Source: Campylobacteraceae bacterium
GTDB taxonomy: Bacteria > Campylobacterota > Campylobacteria > Campylobacterales > Sulfurovaceae
Direction: 5' to 3'
DNA: 8,142 nucleotides
Assembly: GCA_027083895.1 (NCBI GenBank)
Contig: JALWMN010000011.1
Location: 1-8,142, forward strand
How positions within the stretch are numbered: the stretch's first letter is position 1; every line of letters starts with the position of its first letter. Of this stretch, positions 1 to 6,274 are shown in pieces. Position numbers and translations under genes: made by a program. The notes beneath the pieces are model-generated. The model saw only the letters and a list, made by a program, of their open reading frames with translations, searched no databases and was not told where the DNA came from.

Positions 1-250
1 CATACTTAATACCTGTAGTTGCTATATAAGCAATTGGTACAAGAATAAGAATAATCATCAAGAGTGTCATAATTGCTGTAGCAATCTTTTTTGACTCAGC
101 AAACTCTGTAACAGCCCTAGTAACATTGCTTGTTGCCATTGCTAACAAGATCGACACTACCAAGGGTAAAAGAAAAGGCTTATAGATACTATAAGCCGCA
201 AAGAGTGCTAATGCAAAAAAGAGAAATACTAGCTGTGTTGCTCTACTCAA
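1..250 (-). CDS. AI-2E family transporter (UPF0118), N-terminal part, cut by window edge
   Basis: Reading leftward from a TTG at 250-248 gives an open frame of 83 codons to the window edge. It begins [18 protein letters not shown] and carries two hydrophobic stretches, roughly residues 7-39 (with an internal KPFLLPL turn) and 55-77, separated by a polar ESKK segment. This layout is the typical start of the multi-pass AI-2E/PerM inner-membrane family, whose members export or exchange small molecules or ions; the substrate here cannot be told. The TTG start is chosen because GGAGG lies 5 bases upstream, inside the last codons of ruvB, and no ATG fits. The gene overlaps the ruvB stop by 8 bases, so it is very probably translated from the same mRNA. 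Family assignment is by recognisable sequence pattern over the N-terminus only. Confidence 0.75.
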   Translation of the reverse strand, partial: MSRATQLVFLFFALALFAAYSIYKPFLLPLVVSILLAMATSNVTRAVTEFAESKKIATAIMTLLMIILILVPIAYIATTGIKY

Positions 251-1265
251 ATAATCCTCCATTGCTTTGCTTTGTTATTGGTGGTGTTAACTTAAAGAGC
301 TCATAGGTCTTAGCAGTTGCTACTCTACCACGTGCAGTTCTCTCAATATATCCATTAGCTATTAAGTAGGGCTCTAATACATCCTCTATTGTCCCTTCAT
401 CCTCACTAAGAGCTGCAGCTATGGTTGCTAAACCCATCGGTCGCCCTTTAGCAGCGATAAGTAACTCTAACAATTTAATATCTTGTTCATCAAAACCGAC
501 ACTATTTACCCCTAACTGCTTTAGAGCATATATTGTTGTTTGCAAAGAGATAACCTTTTCACCAGCTACATCAGAAAAATCGCGTACACGCCGCAATAGT
601 CGCAGAGCAATTCTTGGTGTTCCGCGGCTTCGCTTGGCAATCTCGAGGGCTGCTTGCTTTTCAATTTTACGCTCAAGCTTTGCTGCAGCTTGCTCTATAA
701 TTTTTGCAAGCTCCTCTTGAGTATAAAACTCCATTCGAAAGTGCATACCAAAACGCTCTCGCAATGGATTACTAAGCATACCCGCTCTCGTAGTTGCACC
801 AATAAGCGTGAATCGAGGCAAATCAATCTTAACAGCTTGTGCAGCAGGGCCGCTACCAATAATTATATCTAAACGGAAATCCTCCATCGCTGGATAGAGA
901 ATCTCCTCAACTGCTGGAGCTAAACGGTGAATCTCATCAATAAAGAGAATATCACCCTCTTCAATATTGGTTAAAAGTGCTGCTAAATCCCCACTCTTTT
1001 CTATCATTGGTGCAGCAGTTGTCTTGATATTGGTTCCCATCTGTGAAGCAATAATATTCGAAAGTGTCGTCTTTCCAAGCCCAGGAGGGCCATAAAACAA
1101 GATATGATCCAAAGCCTCTCCACGCTTTAGACTCGCCTCTATAAAAACTTTTAGATTTGCCTTAATTCGCTCTTGTCCAATATATTCGCTCCACTTGCTA
1201 GGACGAAGACTCTTCTCAATGCTCTCTTCGCCCTCAAACTTCTCAATCTCTACAACTCTTTGCAT
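243..1265 (-). CDS. ruvB: Holliday junction branch migration ATPase RuvB
   Basis: RuvB is the hexameric AAA+ motor that, with RuvA, drives branch migration of Holliday junctions in recombinational repair, with RuvC cutting the junction. All expected parts are visible in 340 residues, the usual length: Walker A GPPGLGKT at 59-66, Walker B LFIDEIH at 107-113, sensor 1 GATTR at 156-160, the NPLRERFG segment with the arginine finger at 166-173, sensor 2 [13 protein letters not shown] at 214-226, and the winged-helix DNA-binding domain with GRPMGL at 274-279 and the terminal YIERTARGR region at 307-315. It lies 12 bases downstream of the lipoprotein gene and overlaps the AI-2E-type gene. The ribosome site is weak (GAGTAG just before ATG), so coupling to upstream translation is likely. 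No SOS box is apparent in front of it. Confidence 0.98.
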   Translation of the reverse strand: MQRVVEIEKFEGEESIEKSLRPSKWSEYIGQERIKANLKVFIEASLKRGEALDHILFYGPPGLGKTTLSNIIASQMGTNIKTTAAPMIEKSGDLAALLTNIEEGDILFIDEIHRLAPAVEEILYPAMEDFRLDIIIGSGPAAQAVKIDLPRFTLIGATTRAGMLSNPLRERFGMHFRMEFYTQEELAKIIEQAAAKLERKIEKQAALEIAKRSRGTPRIALRLLRRVRDFSDVAGEKVISLQTTIYALKQLGVNSVGFDEQDIKLLELLIAAKGRPMGLATIAAALSEDEGTIEDVLEPYLIANGYIERTARGRVATAKTYELFKLTPPITKQSNGGLFE

Positions 1266-1277
1266 CTACTCACTGCT

Positions 1278-1583
1278 CTATTGCATTACTATTAAGTTAT
1301 TGACGACCTCATTTACACCATCGACACTCTTAGCAATCTGCCCTGCTAGCTCTTTGTTTACATCACTATCAACAAAGCCACTTAGCTGCACAACACCTTT
1401 ATAGGCATTTACATGGATCTTAAACCCTTCTAAACCTTTTTGCTGGATAAGTGCAGTCTTTACTTTTGCAATTAAAACAGAATCCTCCACAAAGCGAACT
1501 GGAGTTGAATTTTCCATATTTCCACTTTGCATACATCCACTAATAAATAGTAGTGAGAGTACTACTAAAATTGCTCTTACCAT
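1278..1583 (-). CDS. BON-domain lipoprotein
   Basis: A 101-residue protein. MVRAILVVLSLLFISGC is a lipoprotein signal peptide with lipobox I14-S15-G16-C17, so mature protein should start at Cys17 and be diacylated by Lgt, which is encoded nearby in this window. Residues about 34-101 form one BON domain with the YKGVVQLSGFV strand pattern at 61-71 and the closing VDGVNEVVNNLIV at 87-99. BON domains, as in OsmY and DolP, are small alpha/beta modules associated with phospholipid or envelope binding. The start at 1583 is preferred over an in-frame ATG at 1628: AAGGAG lies 6 bases upstream of it, it gives a clean signal peptide, and the longer form would overlap panB by 35 bases. Position between panB and ruvB suggests co-transcription, not shared function. 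A single BON copy is shorter than OsmY or DolP, which have two. Confidence 0.9.
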   Translation of the reverse strand: MVRAILVVLSLLFISGCMQSGNMENSTPVRFVEDSVLIAKVKTALIQQKGLEGFKIHVNAYKGVVQLSGFVDSDVNKELAGQIAKSVDGVNEVVNNLIVMQ

Positions 1584-1593
1584 CCCTTTCTCC

Positions 1594-2403
1594 TTAATAA
1601 CTAAACTCATCTGTTGGGAATTTCCCACTTTTTACTTCGTTAGTATACTCTTTTACGGCATCTTTTACAAGTTTAGCTCCATCTAAATATCGTTTGACAA
1701 ACTTTGGCTTAAAGTTCTCAAAAAAGCCTAACATATCGCTCCACACCAACACTTGACCATCACACGCATCTCCTGCACCAATCCCGATAGTTGGTACCTG
1801 AAGAGACTTAGTAATCTCTTTTGCTGCCTCGCTTACTACACCCTCTATTAATACAATAAAAGCCCCTGCAGCCTCTAATGCTTTAGCATCCTCAATCAAA
1901 CTCTCTATATCCTCTTGGCTCTTCCCTCTAACACGATATCCCCCTTCGCTTCGTACAAACTGCGGCATTAAGCCAATATGTGCAACCACAGCAATTCCAT
2001 TTTTTGTAAGGTGTTCTATAATTTTAGCTCGCTCTTTGCCACCTTCTATCTTAATTGCATCTGCAGCAGTCTCTTTATAGACACGCATCGCATTCTCAAG
2101 AGCCTCTTCTTTTGTTCTATAGGAACCAAAAGGCATATCAAAAACTATTAGGGGTGTTTGGGCTCCATTACAGACAGCTTGAGTATGGTAGATCATCTGA
2201 TCCATTGTAGCACTAAGTGTATCACCCTTTCCAAGAAAACTCATGTTCAAACTATCGCCTACGAGTATCATATCAACCTCATCCTCAAAAAGTGAGGCAA
2301 AAAGGGCATCGTAAGCGGTGATCATTACTAGTTTTTCTCTATTCTTATACTTTTGTACACTCTTTACAGTAATCTTCTTCTTTCTACTTAAGTGGATACT
2401 CAT
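1594..2403 (-). CDS. panB: 3-methyl-2-oxobutanoate hydroxymethyltransferase PanB
   Basis: PanB transfers a one-carbon unit from 5,10-methylenetetrahydrofolate to 2-oxoisovalerate to make ketopantoate, the first committed step to pantothenate and coenzyme A, in the cytoplasm. The 269 residues match family length. Visible motifs are VGDSLNM (48-54, metal ligand Asp50), VFDMPFGSY (87-95, metal ligand Asp89), IKIEGG (117-122, Lys118 and Glu120), the conserved glycine-rich SEGGYRVRG (152-160), Glu187 in LIEGV as the expected catalytic acid/base, and GIGAG (207-211). The ATG at 2403 has GGAG 7 bases upstream. It is the first gene of the minus-strand operon, and the next ATG begins 10 bases after its stop. 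The other pantothenate genes (panC, panD, panE) are not in the window. Confidence 0.97.
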   Translation of the reverse strand: MSIHLSRKKKITVKSVQKYKNREKLVMITAYDALFASLFEDEVDMILVGDSLNMSFLGKGDTLSATMDQMIYHTQAVCNGAQTPLIVFDMPFGSYRTKEEALENAMRVYKETAADAIKIEGGKERAKIIEHLTKNGIAVVAHIGLMPQFVRSEGGYRVRGKSQEDIESLIEDAKALEAAGAFIVLIEGVVSEAAKEITKSLQVPTIGIGAGDACDGQVLVWSDMLGFFENFKPKFVKRYLDGAKLVKDAVKEYTNEVKSGKFPTDEFSY

Positions 2404-2540
2404 TGCTCTACTCCAAAACTAATCCTTATTAACTGAACCATTTAAATACTTAATAAAATACCTATAGAGTATCTATTTGAACTCAGCTTTTACAATCATT
2501 TAGTATAATTACATTAAAATGATTAAAAAAAGGTTATATT
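2404..2540. promoter_or_regulatory. Divergent panB / trpA intergenic promoter region
   Basis: The 137-bp AT-rich gap separates two divergent operons, so both promoters should be here. Toward trpA, TATAAT at 2504-2509 is a perfect -10 box, placing the start of transcription near 2516. TTGAAC at 2477-2482 is 21 bases upstream, too far for a standard -35, which fits the weak -35 dependence of Campylobacterota promoters. Toward panB, a candidate is TTGTAA (plus-strand 2490-2495) and GATACT (plus-strand 2468-2473) with a 16-base spacer; this is weaker. No trp attenuator-type leader peptide or terminator hairpin is visible before trpA. Confidence 0.6.
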
Positions 2541-3281
2541 GTGAAAAAATTGGTCGCATATATTACATCGTCGTACCCAGATAGCAATTTTACTATTGAT
2601 TTAAGTGCGAAACTTGCCGAAGTGGGTGTCGATTTTTTGGAACTAGGCATCCCTTTTTCTGATCCTGTAGCAGATGGTCCCACTATTGAATTAGCAAACC
2701 TCAAAGCACTCCAAAGCGGCTTTAAGATAGATGACCTTTTTCGCACCTCTAAAGAGATAGCTCCTCTTATCGATACTCTCTGGATGGGCTACTTTAACCC
2801 ATTCTACCACAAAGGCTTAGATACCTTTATTAACGAGGCAAAACAAAGTGGTATCAAGGGCTTTATTATCCCAGACCTCCCATTTGAAGAGGCAGCAGCC
2901 TATAAGCCACAGATTAAAGCAGCAAATTTACACCTTATCGACTTTATCGCTCCAACCGATAGCCAAGAGCGAATAAAACAGATTGTAAGCGATGCAAAAC
3001 TCTTTATCTATATGGTAGCCTATGCGGGTATCACCGGTAGCAGCAAGAGCGAAGATCTCTCGAAAATAATCCAAAGTGTTAAAGAGATAACCAATACACC
3101 ACTCTTTATTGGCTTTGGAGTAAATGAACACAATGCAAAAGAGAAGGCAAAAGATGTAGATGGTGTCATTGTTGGCTCTACATTTGTAAAGGTGCTCTTA
3201 GACGACACCCTAAACTACAGCCAAAAGATTGACAAAATCGCAAAAATTGCAAAAAATATTAAAGAGCAAATCAACACATAA
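2541..3281 (+). CDS. trpA: Tryptophan synthase alpha subunit TrpA
   Basis: TrpA cleaves indole-3-glycerol phosphate to indole and glyceraldehyde 3-phosphate and channels the indole to TrpB. The TIM-barrel motifs are clear: LELGIPFSDPVADGPTIE at 33-50 contains catalytic Glu34 and Asp45 (E. coli Glu49 and Asp60), PDLPFEE at 111-117 is the loop facing TrpB, AGITGSS at 162-168 is the mobile active-site loop, and GFGV (191-194) with VGSTFVK (211-217) binds phosphate. At 246 residues it lacks about 15 residues at the N-terminus compared with E. coli (268), a short form I associate with Campylobacterota. The start is GTG, with AAAAGG 7 bases upstream. It stands apart from trpB and the rest of the trp genes, at least within this window, and heads an operon with lgt 9 bases downstream. 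Confidence 0.97.
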   Translation: MKKLVAYITSSYPDSNFTIDLSAKLAEVGVDFLELGIPFSDPVADGPTIELANLKALQSGFKIDDLFRTSKEIAPLIDTLWMGYFNPFYHKGLDTFINEAKQSGIKGFIIPDLPFEEAAAYKPQIKAANLHLIDFIAPTDSQERIKQIVSDAKLFIYMVAYAGITGSSKSEDLSKIIQSVKEITNTPLFIGFGVNEHNAKEKAKDVDGVIVGSTFVKVLLDDTLNYSQKIDKIAKIAKNIKEQINT

Positions 3282-3290
3282 AGGCACCTT

Positions 3291-4058
3291 ATGTTCACCT
3301 GGAATATCGACCCCGTTCTTTTAAAGATTGGGCCAATTCAAATGCACTGGTATGGGCTTATCTTCGCTCTAGGACTCCTTGGAGCTTATACAATTGCTGA
3401 GTATATCTTTAAAAGAGAGGGGAAAGATACAAAACTTCTAGAACCACTCTTTATCTATGTAGTAATTGGACTCTTAGTGGGTGCACGCCTTGCACATGTA
3501 CTCTTTTACGATCCAAATTACTACTTTGCCCACCCTGTAGAGATTATCAAAATCTGGCATGGTGGTTTAGCAAGTCATGGCGGTTTCTTAGGCTTAATGG
3601 TAGCTCTATGGCTCTTTAGCAAAAAGTATAAAATCAAACTACTATGGCTCCTTTCTCGTGCAACAATACCGGCAATGCTTGTTGCTGCTGCTATTCGTAT
3701 CGGAAACTTCTTTAACTCTGAAATTATCGGTAAAGCAACCAATGGCTCTTGGGGCGTTATATTTAGCCGTATCGACTCTATCCCTCGCCACCCTGTAGTG
3801 CTCTATGAGTCAATGAGCTACCTAATTATCTTTACTCTCCTCTTTTGGCTCTACAAAAAGCTCGATAGAGAAAAATTTACCAATATTGCACTTGGACTTA
3901 CCTTTTTTCTAGGCTTTAGTGCCCGCTTTTTGCTTGAATATTTTAAAACAGCTCAATCAGAGTTTGCAACTAATCTTCCAATTACGATGGGGCAGCTCTT
4001 AAGTCTACCATTTATCATTATCGGTATTCTCCTACTCTTTCGAGGCTTAAAAAGATGA
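3291..4058 (+). CDS. lgt: Prolipoprotein diacylglyceryl transferase Lgt
   Basis: Lgt is the inner-membrane enzyme that moves diacylglycerol from phosphatidylglycerol to the lipobox cysteine of prolipoproteins, the first step of lipoprotein maturation. The 255-residue protein has about seven hydrophobic segments. Recognisable family features are MHWYGL at 18-23, GARLAHVLFY at 64-73, the HGG at 96-98 carrying the conserved histidine, the Lgt signature RIGNFFNSEIIG at 136-147 (Arg136, Asn139, Asn142), RHPVVLYE at 166-173, and ARFLLEYFK at 211-219 with the conserved Arg212 and Glu216. AAAGG, reaching into the trpA stop, lies 6 bases before the ATG. Its last four bases overlap the next gene (ATGA), so the two are translationally coupled. 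The lipoprotein at 1278-1583 is a plausible substrate. Confidence 0.97.
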   Translation: MFTWNIDPVLLKIGPIQMHWYGLIFALGLLGAYTIAEYIFKREGKDTKLLEPLFIYVVIGLLVGARLAHVLFYDPNYYFAHPVEIIKIWHGGLASHGGFLGLMVALWLFSKKYKIKLLWLLSRATIPAMLVAAAIRIGNFFNSEIIGKATNGSWGVIFSRIDSIPRHPVVLYESMSYLIIFTLLFWLYKKLDREKFTNIALGLTFFLGFSARFLLEYFKTAQSEFATNLPITMGQLLSLPFIIIGILLLFRGLKR

Positions 4059-4657
4059 TCTCCTCTTTACTAAGTGGCTTAAGTTTAGGTTTTGGAGCCG
4101 CTGTTCCGCTTGGCCCAATCAATATCCTTATTATGACCACTGCTCTTCGCTCCTATAAGAGTGCTGTTGCAATTGGCCTTGGAGCAATGAGTGCAGATCT
4201 TAGCTACTTTATACTCCTCTACCTTGTTGGGGCAAAGATTACTAAGTATCCATTGGTATCAAAACTCTTAGCACTCTTTGGAGCACTCTTTTTGCTCTAT
4301 ATCGCATGGCTTATCTTTCAAGGACGAAACGATCCAATCCAAAAACTTCCAAAAAAAATAGAGTTTAAAGATTTAGCCAAAAATTACCTCAAAGGCTTTA
4401 GCCTCACACTCCTTAACCCCTACACTATCGCCTTTTGGTTAAGCGTAGCCTCACTCATTGCAACAACCAACCTTAATCCAACCTATACCATAATTGGCAT
4501 TATAGTTGCTATTTTACACTGGATTACCCTCATGCCACTTCTAATCTATAAAACAAAACACCTCTTAAGCCAAAAGATCAACTACTACTTCTCTATTCTC
4601 TCTGCCTCAATTATGCTCTTTTTTGCCATCTCGCTACTACTTGACAATTTCTTTTAA
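4055..4657 (+). CDS. LysE/RhtB-family amino-acid exporter
   Basis: A 200-residue, largely hydrophobic protein with about six predicted membrane segments (roughly 5-30, 36-60, 66-88, 118-138, 143-165 and 176-196). The family marks are the N-terminal glycine/proline motif GAAVPLGPINILI at 14-26 and the central GFSLTLLNPYTIAFWL at 114-129. LysE/RhtB proteins export amino acids or related small molecules across the inner membrane; the substrate cannot be read from sequence. Basic residues near 95-114 form the usual cytoplasmic loop between the third and fourth segments. It overlaps lgt by 4 bases (ATGA) and is the last gene of the trpA operon. The promoter of ssrA lies inside its last codons, and no terminator hairpin separates them, so read-through into ssrA is possible. 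Confidence 0.88.
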   Translation: MISSLLSGLSLGFGAAVPLGPINILIMTTALRSYKSAVAIGLGAMSADLSYFILLYLVGAKITKYPLVSKLLALFGALFLLYIAWLIFQGRNDPIQKLPKKIEFKDLAKNYLKGFSLTLLNPYTIAFWLSVASLIATTNLNPTYTIIGIIVAILHWITLMPLLIYKTKHLLSQKINYYFSILSASIMLFFAISLLLDNFF

Positions 4658-4669
4658 AAGTGTTACAAT
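4641..4669 (+). promoter_or_regulatory. Near-consensus sigma-70 promoter of ssrA
   Basis: TTGACA at 4641-4646 and TACAAT at 4664-4669 are separated by exactly 17 bases: a perfect -35 and a five-of-six -10. The -35 is inside the last codons of the lysE-type gene (LDNFF). Transcription should start near 4676, leaving a leader of about 72 bases before the mature tmRNA 5' end. It is the strongest promoter in the window, as expected for an abundant stable RNA. Confidence 0.85.
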
Positions 4670-4702
4670 ATACCTCCTCTCAATAAAACTTGGGAGTAAT
4701 AA

Positions 4703-4751
4703 CCCCATCAGCTCTGAGCTCTCATCCCTTAGCTCTAAGCTTAATATGGGG
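4703..4751 (+). other. Leader hairpin that pairs with the tmRNA 5' end
   Basis: The precursor leader can fold into one extended imperfect hairpin: CCCCAT (4703-4708) with ATGGGG (4746-4751), AGCT (4710-4713) with AGCT (4738-4741), and GAGCT (4716-4720) with AGCTC (4731-4735), closing a 10-base loop. The outer stem uses the first four G residues of mature tmRNA, which must otherwise pair with the 3' acceptor strand. The pairing is seen in the sequence; any role in RNase P processing or folding order is inference. Confidence 0.5.
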
Positions 4752-4834
4752 GTGACTTGGTTTCGACTGGAGTAGTCGGGGCTATGTGCATGTCGGAGTG
4801 GGCAACTCCGTAATCAAGCCCAAACAAAACAAAC

Positions 4835-4876
4835 GCAAACAATACAGATTACCGCCCAGCTTACGCAGCAGCGTAA
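4835..4876 (+). other. tmRNA proteolysis-tag reading frame
   Basis: Thirteen codons and a TAA encode ANNTDYRPAYAAA, preceded by an A-rich single-stranded stretch (CAAACAAAACAAAC) as usual upstream of the resume codon. The ANN start and YAAA end fit tags of Campylobacterota, which typically read ANN...PAYA.A(A). The small hydrophobic C-terminus is what ClpXP-type proteases recognise. Confidence 0.92.
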
Positions 4877-5091
4877 GTTTAACTAACCTTTTGGGCCGTC
4901 CCGACGGCGAAGGTCGCAATAGCCGATTTTCGGGGCGTCACCGCGTTGCGACTATATCTGCCGGTCGCCATACCGACAGATGAATCTTTTGGCTGGCTGT
5001 GTGTAGCTTTGGGTGTTGAGCAAAACACAGCGAGATTATATCAACACCGACTAAGCATGTAGAGTCATAGCTCTAGCTACTTCAGGACAGG

Positions 5092-5116
5092 GGTTCGATT
5101 CCCCTCACCTCCACCA
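5092..5116 (+). repeat. Putative attL: ssrA 3' end, 25 bp
   Basis: The last 25 bases of ssrA (T-arm to CCA) recur at 6275-6299 in the same orientation with only two differences: G to A at base 6 and C to T at base 24. Similarity stops abruptly upstream of this segment. The 3' ends of tRNA and tmRNA genes are classic tyrosine-recombinase targets, and insertion leaves exactly such a direct repeat while restoring the RNA gene. Confidence 0.75.
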
Positions 5117-5169
5117 AATTTTATAATCTAGTAACTTCATTATAACTATCTTCGGTCTCTTTGTTATTC

Positions 5170-5188
5170 GATGTACCAATGTGTACAC
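5170..5188 (-). repeat. Possible integrase arm-type sites near left end of islet
   Basis: On the minus strand this reads GTGTACACATTGGTACATC, that is two GGTACA-like units 10 bases apart. They face the opposite way to the GGTACACGA pair at 6213-6236 near the other end of the islet. Opposed short repeats just inside both ends would suit recombinase arm binding. The resemblance is partial and the role is inference. Confidence 0.35.
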
Positions 5189-5295
5189 CTCATAAAAAAT
5201 AGTCCAAATCTAAGCACAAGCAAGATACTAGCTTAAGAAAATTTTTGACTAATTGGAACTTTTCTATTTCCAGAATAAATGCTACTATTAACTTA

Positions 5296-5304
5296 TGGTA
5301 TAAT
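5296..5304 (+). promoter_or_regulatory. Extended -10 promoter of the islet operon
   Basis: TGGTATAAT is an exact extended -10 (TG, one base, TATAAT). No good -35 lies 16-18 bases upstream; TTGACT at 5245-5250 is too far away. Transcription should start near 5311, which supports starting the first gene at 5333 rather than at the in-frame ATG at 5279. Confidence 0.65.
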
Positions 5305-5332
5305 AACTTTTACTAAATACATGGAGAATTCA

Positions 5333-5551
5333 ATGGTTCAAAAAATAGAGCTTGATATTGAAACAATTTTTGAAGAGTTGCACAGCATTGAAATGGATGA
5401 CAATACCAAAGAACTATTACAAAACGGCGTACCTGCTTATATCAAAGAACCTGGAATGAAAAATGGTTATATGGTTAAGCTCTATCCCGATGGAACTAAA
5501 GAGACTGTATATATCGATAATACATTTAACGAAACAGTTGTAAACCTCTAA
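5333..5551 (+). CDS. Small unrecognised protein, probable antitoxin partner of the zeta-like gene
   Basis: A 72-residue acidic protein that I cannot place in a named family. Residues 1-30 look helical and are rich in Glu and Asp (IELDIETIFEELHSIEMDD). Residues 31-72 look like a small beta module: GVPAYIKEP, a GYMVKLYPDGT hairpin, KETVYID. The start at 5333 has GGAG 6 bases upstream and follows the extended -10 promoter; ATG at 5321 (adding MENS) and at 5279 are less likely because they lack a Shine-Dalgarno or lie upstream of the transcription start. It ends 3 bases before the zeta-like ATG, so the two genes form a coupled pair. Small size, acidity, first place in the operon and a toxin-like second gene suggest an antitoxin, but no DNA-binding fold or epsilon-antitoxin likeness is visible. 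The role is inferred from context. Confidence 0.8.
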   Translation: MVQKIELDIETIFEELHSIEMDDNTKELLQNGVPAYIKEPGMKNGYMVKLYPDGTKETVYIDNTFNETVVNL

Positions 5552-5554
5552 AAG

Positions 5555-6184
5555 ATGTCAAAAAAACTGTTTATCCTTGCCGGTCCAAATGGATCAGGTA
5601 AATCTACTCTTTACAGAAAACTCATAGGAAAATACAAAGCTCTTAAAAAACTCCCCTTTGTCAATCCTGATGATATTGCCAAAGAGATCTTTGGAGATTT
5701 TTTACCCGACGGCTCCAAAGAGAGCAATCAAAAAATGCTACAAGCAGGCAAAGAGGCAATTAAAAGACGCAAACAGTTTTTAAAAGATGGTATAAGTTTT
5801 GGATTGGAAACCACTTTCTCCGGCAATAGCGAAAAACAGCTCATAAATGATGCCATTGCAAAAGGTTATGATATTTACATTGTCTATGTTGCACTCAGCG
5901 ACCCTTTGCTTAATGTGCAAAGGGTGCGTGCCAGAGTTCAAAACAGAGGGCATTTTGTCGATCCTGCCATTATTGTGAGACGATATTATAAAAGCATAAA
6001 ACAAATTGCCGAAGTTGCACCACAAGCAAAAGCTCTCTATCTGTTTGATAATTCACAAACACATTATAAGCGTATCGCATCACTTCGCAAATCAGGTGCA
6101 AGAGGTGAGCAAAATATTATACTCAACACTCCCTTACCCGAATGGTCAAAAGAGATTATTTCCAAAATCATTCAATCCAACTAA
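5555..6184 (+). CDS. Zeta-toxin-like P-loop kinase/ATPase (COG4185 type)
   Basis: A 209-residue P-loop protein. Walker A GPNGSGKST is at 10-18, VNPDDIAKEIF at 36-46 carries the Asp pair expected near the substrate, GLETTFSG at 83-90 is the typical ETT motif of zeta-like proteins, and RVRARVQNRGHFVDPAIIVRRYY at 123-145 holds the conserved arginines and GH(F/D)V element, followed by LYLFDNS at 161-167. Zeta toxins phosphorylate UDP-N-acetylglucosamine and block wall synthesis; COG4185 members are annotated as predicted ATPases or zeta-like toxins, and the substrate of this branch is less certain. The gene has no strong ribosome site (AAAAG) and starts 3 bases after the preceding gene, so coupled translation is likely. 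It is full length with all motifs intact. It sits between the two copies of the ssrA end, consistent with horizontal arrival. Confidence 0.88.
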   Translation: MSKKLFILAGPNGSGKSTLYRKLIGKYKALKKLPFVNPDDIAKEIFGDFLPDGSKESNQKMLQAGKEAIKRRKQFLKDGISFGLETTFSGNSEKQLINDAIAKGYDIYIVYVALSDPLLNVQRVRARVQNRGHFVDPAIIVRRYYKSIKQIAEVAPQAKALYLFDNSQTHYKRIASLRKSGARGEQNIILNTPLPEWSKEIISKIIQSN

Positions 6185-6274
6185 AAAGAACTTAACCCTC
6201 TTCGTAAATTCAACTGGTACACGAACCGGTACACGATTTAAGCCAATGGGCTTTAAACAACGCTGTAGCGATAA
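6185..6274. other. Right end of the islet, non-coding, with repeats and hairpins
   Basis: Ninety bases between the zeta-like gene and the second ssrA-end copy. They hold a 12-bp tandem repeat (6213-6236), a hairpin AAGCC/GGCTT (6240-6244 with 6249-6253, loop AATG, extendable by flanking TTT/AAA), and a small CGCT/AGCG hairpin (6262-6265 with 6268-6271). No gene is seen; an overlapping frame in the +3 direction (6006-6305) is not credible. Confidence 0.55.
6213..6236 (+). repeat. 12-bp tandem repeat, possible integrase arm sites
   Basis: ACTGGTACACGA is followed directly by ACCGGTACACGA, one mismatch in twelve. It lies 38 bases inside the second ssrA-end copy. GGTACAC-type direct repeats close to an att core are common in tRNA- and tmRNA-targeting elements. 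A related, inverted pair occurs at 5170-5188. Confidence 0.6.

Larger units (their letters stand above)
4748..5116 (+). ncRNA. ssrA: Transfer-messenger RNA (tmRNA), one-piece
   Basis: tmRNA rescues stalled ribosomes, acting first as alanyl-tRNA and then as mRNA for a degradation tag, with SmpB. The 5' end GGGGGTGACTTGGTTTCGAC is the hallmark tmRNA start. The 3' end has a T-arm (GGTTCGATTCC) followed by CACCTCCACCA, and GGGGGTG pairs with CACCTCC to form a 7-bp acceptor stem with one G-U. The tag frame starts at resume codon GCA (4835-4837) and runs to TAA (4874-4876), encoding ANNTDYRPAYAAA; with the charged alanine the tag is 14 residues. CCA is encoded. Length is 369 nt. The final 25 bases are repeated at 6275-6299 and appear to serve as an integration target. 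No strong U-tailed terminator follows. An open frame at 4786-4983 inside it is not a gene. Confidence 0.97.
5117..5332. other. Intergenic region between ssrA and the small islet gene
   Basis: This 216-bp AT-rich stretch begins the islet. It holds a pair of GTAC-centred repeats at 5170-5188 (TGTACC at 5172-5177, TGTACA at 5182-5187) and, at its right end, the promoter of the two-gene operon at 5296-5304. I see no gene, and no convincing hairpin-plus-T-run terminator for ssrA. Confidence 0.55.

Noticed and set aside
1584..1628. Longer start of the BON lipoprotein at 1628
   Set aside because: It would overlap panB by 35 bases, put a charged segment before the signal peptide and ignore the AAGGAG in front of 1583.
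2534..2746. Minus-strand open frame opposite trpA, and similar frames at 2928-3131, 3020-3208, 5780-6025 and 6469-6660
   Set aside because: They lie antisense to well-identified genes, have no family likeness or ribosome sites, and reflect codon structure of the true frame.
4786..4983. 65-codon plus-strand open frame
   Set aside because: It lies wholly inside the tmRNA gene, whose ends and tag frame are unambiguous.
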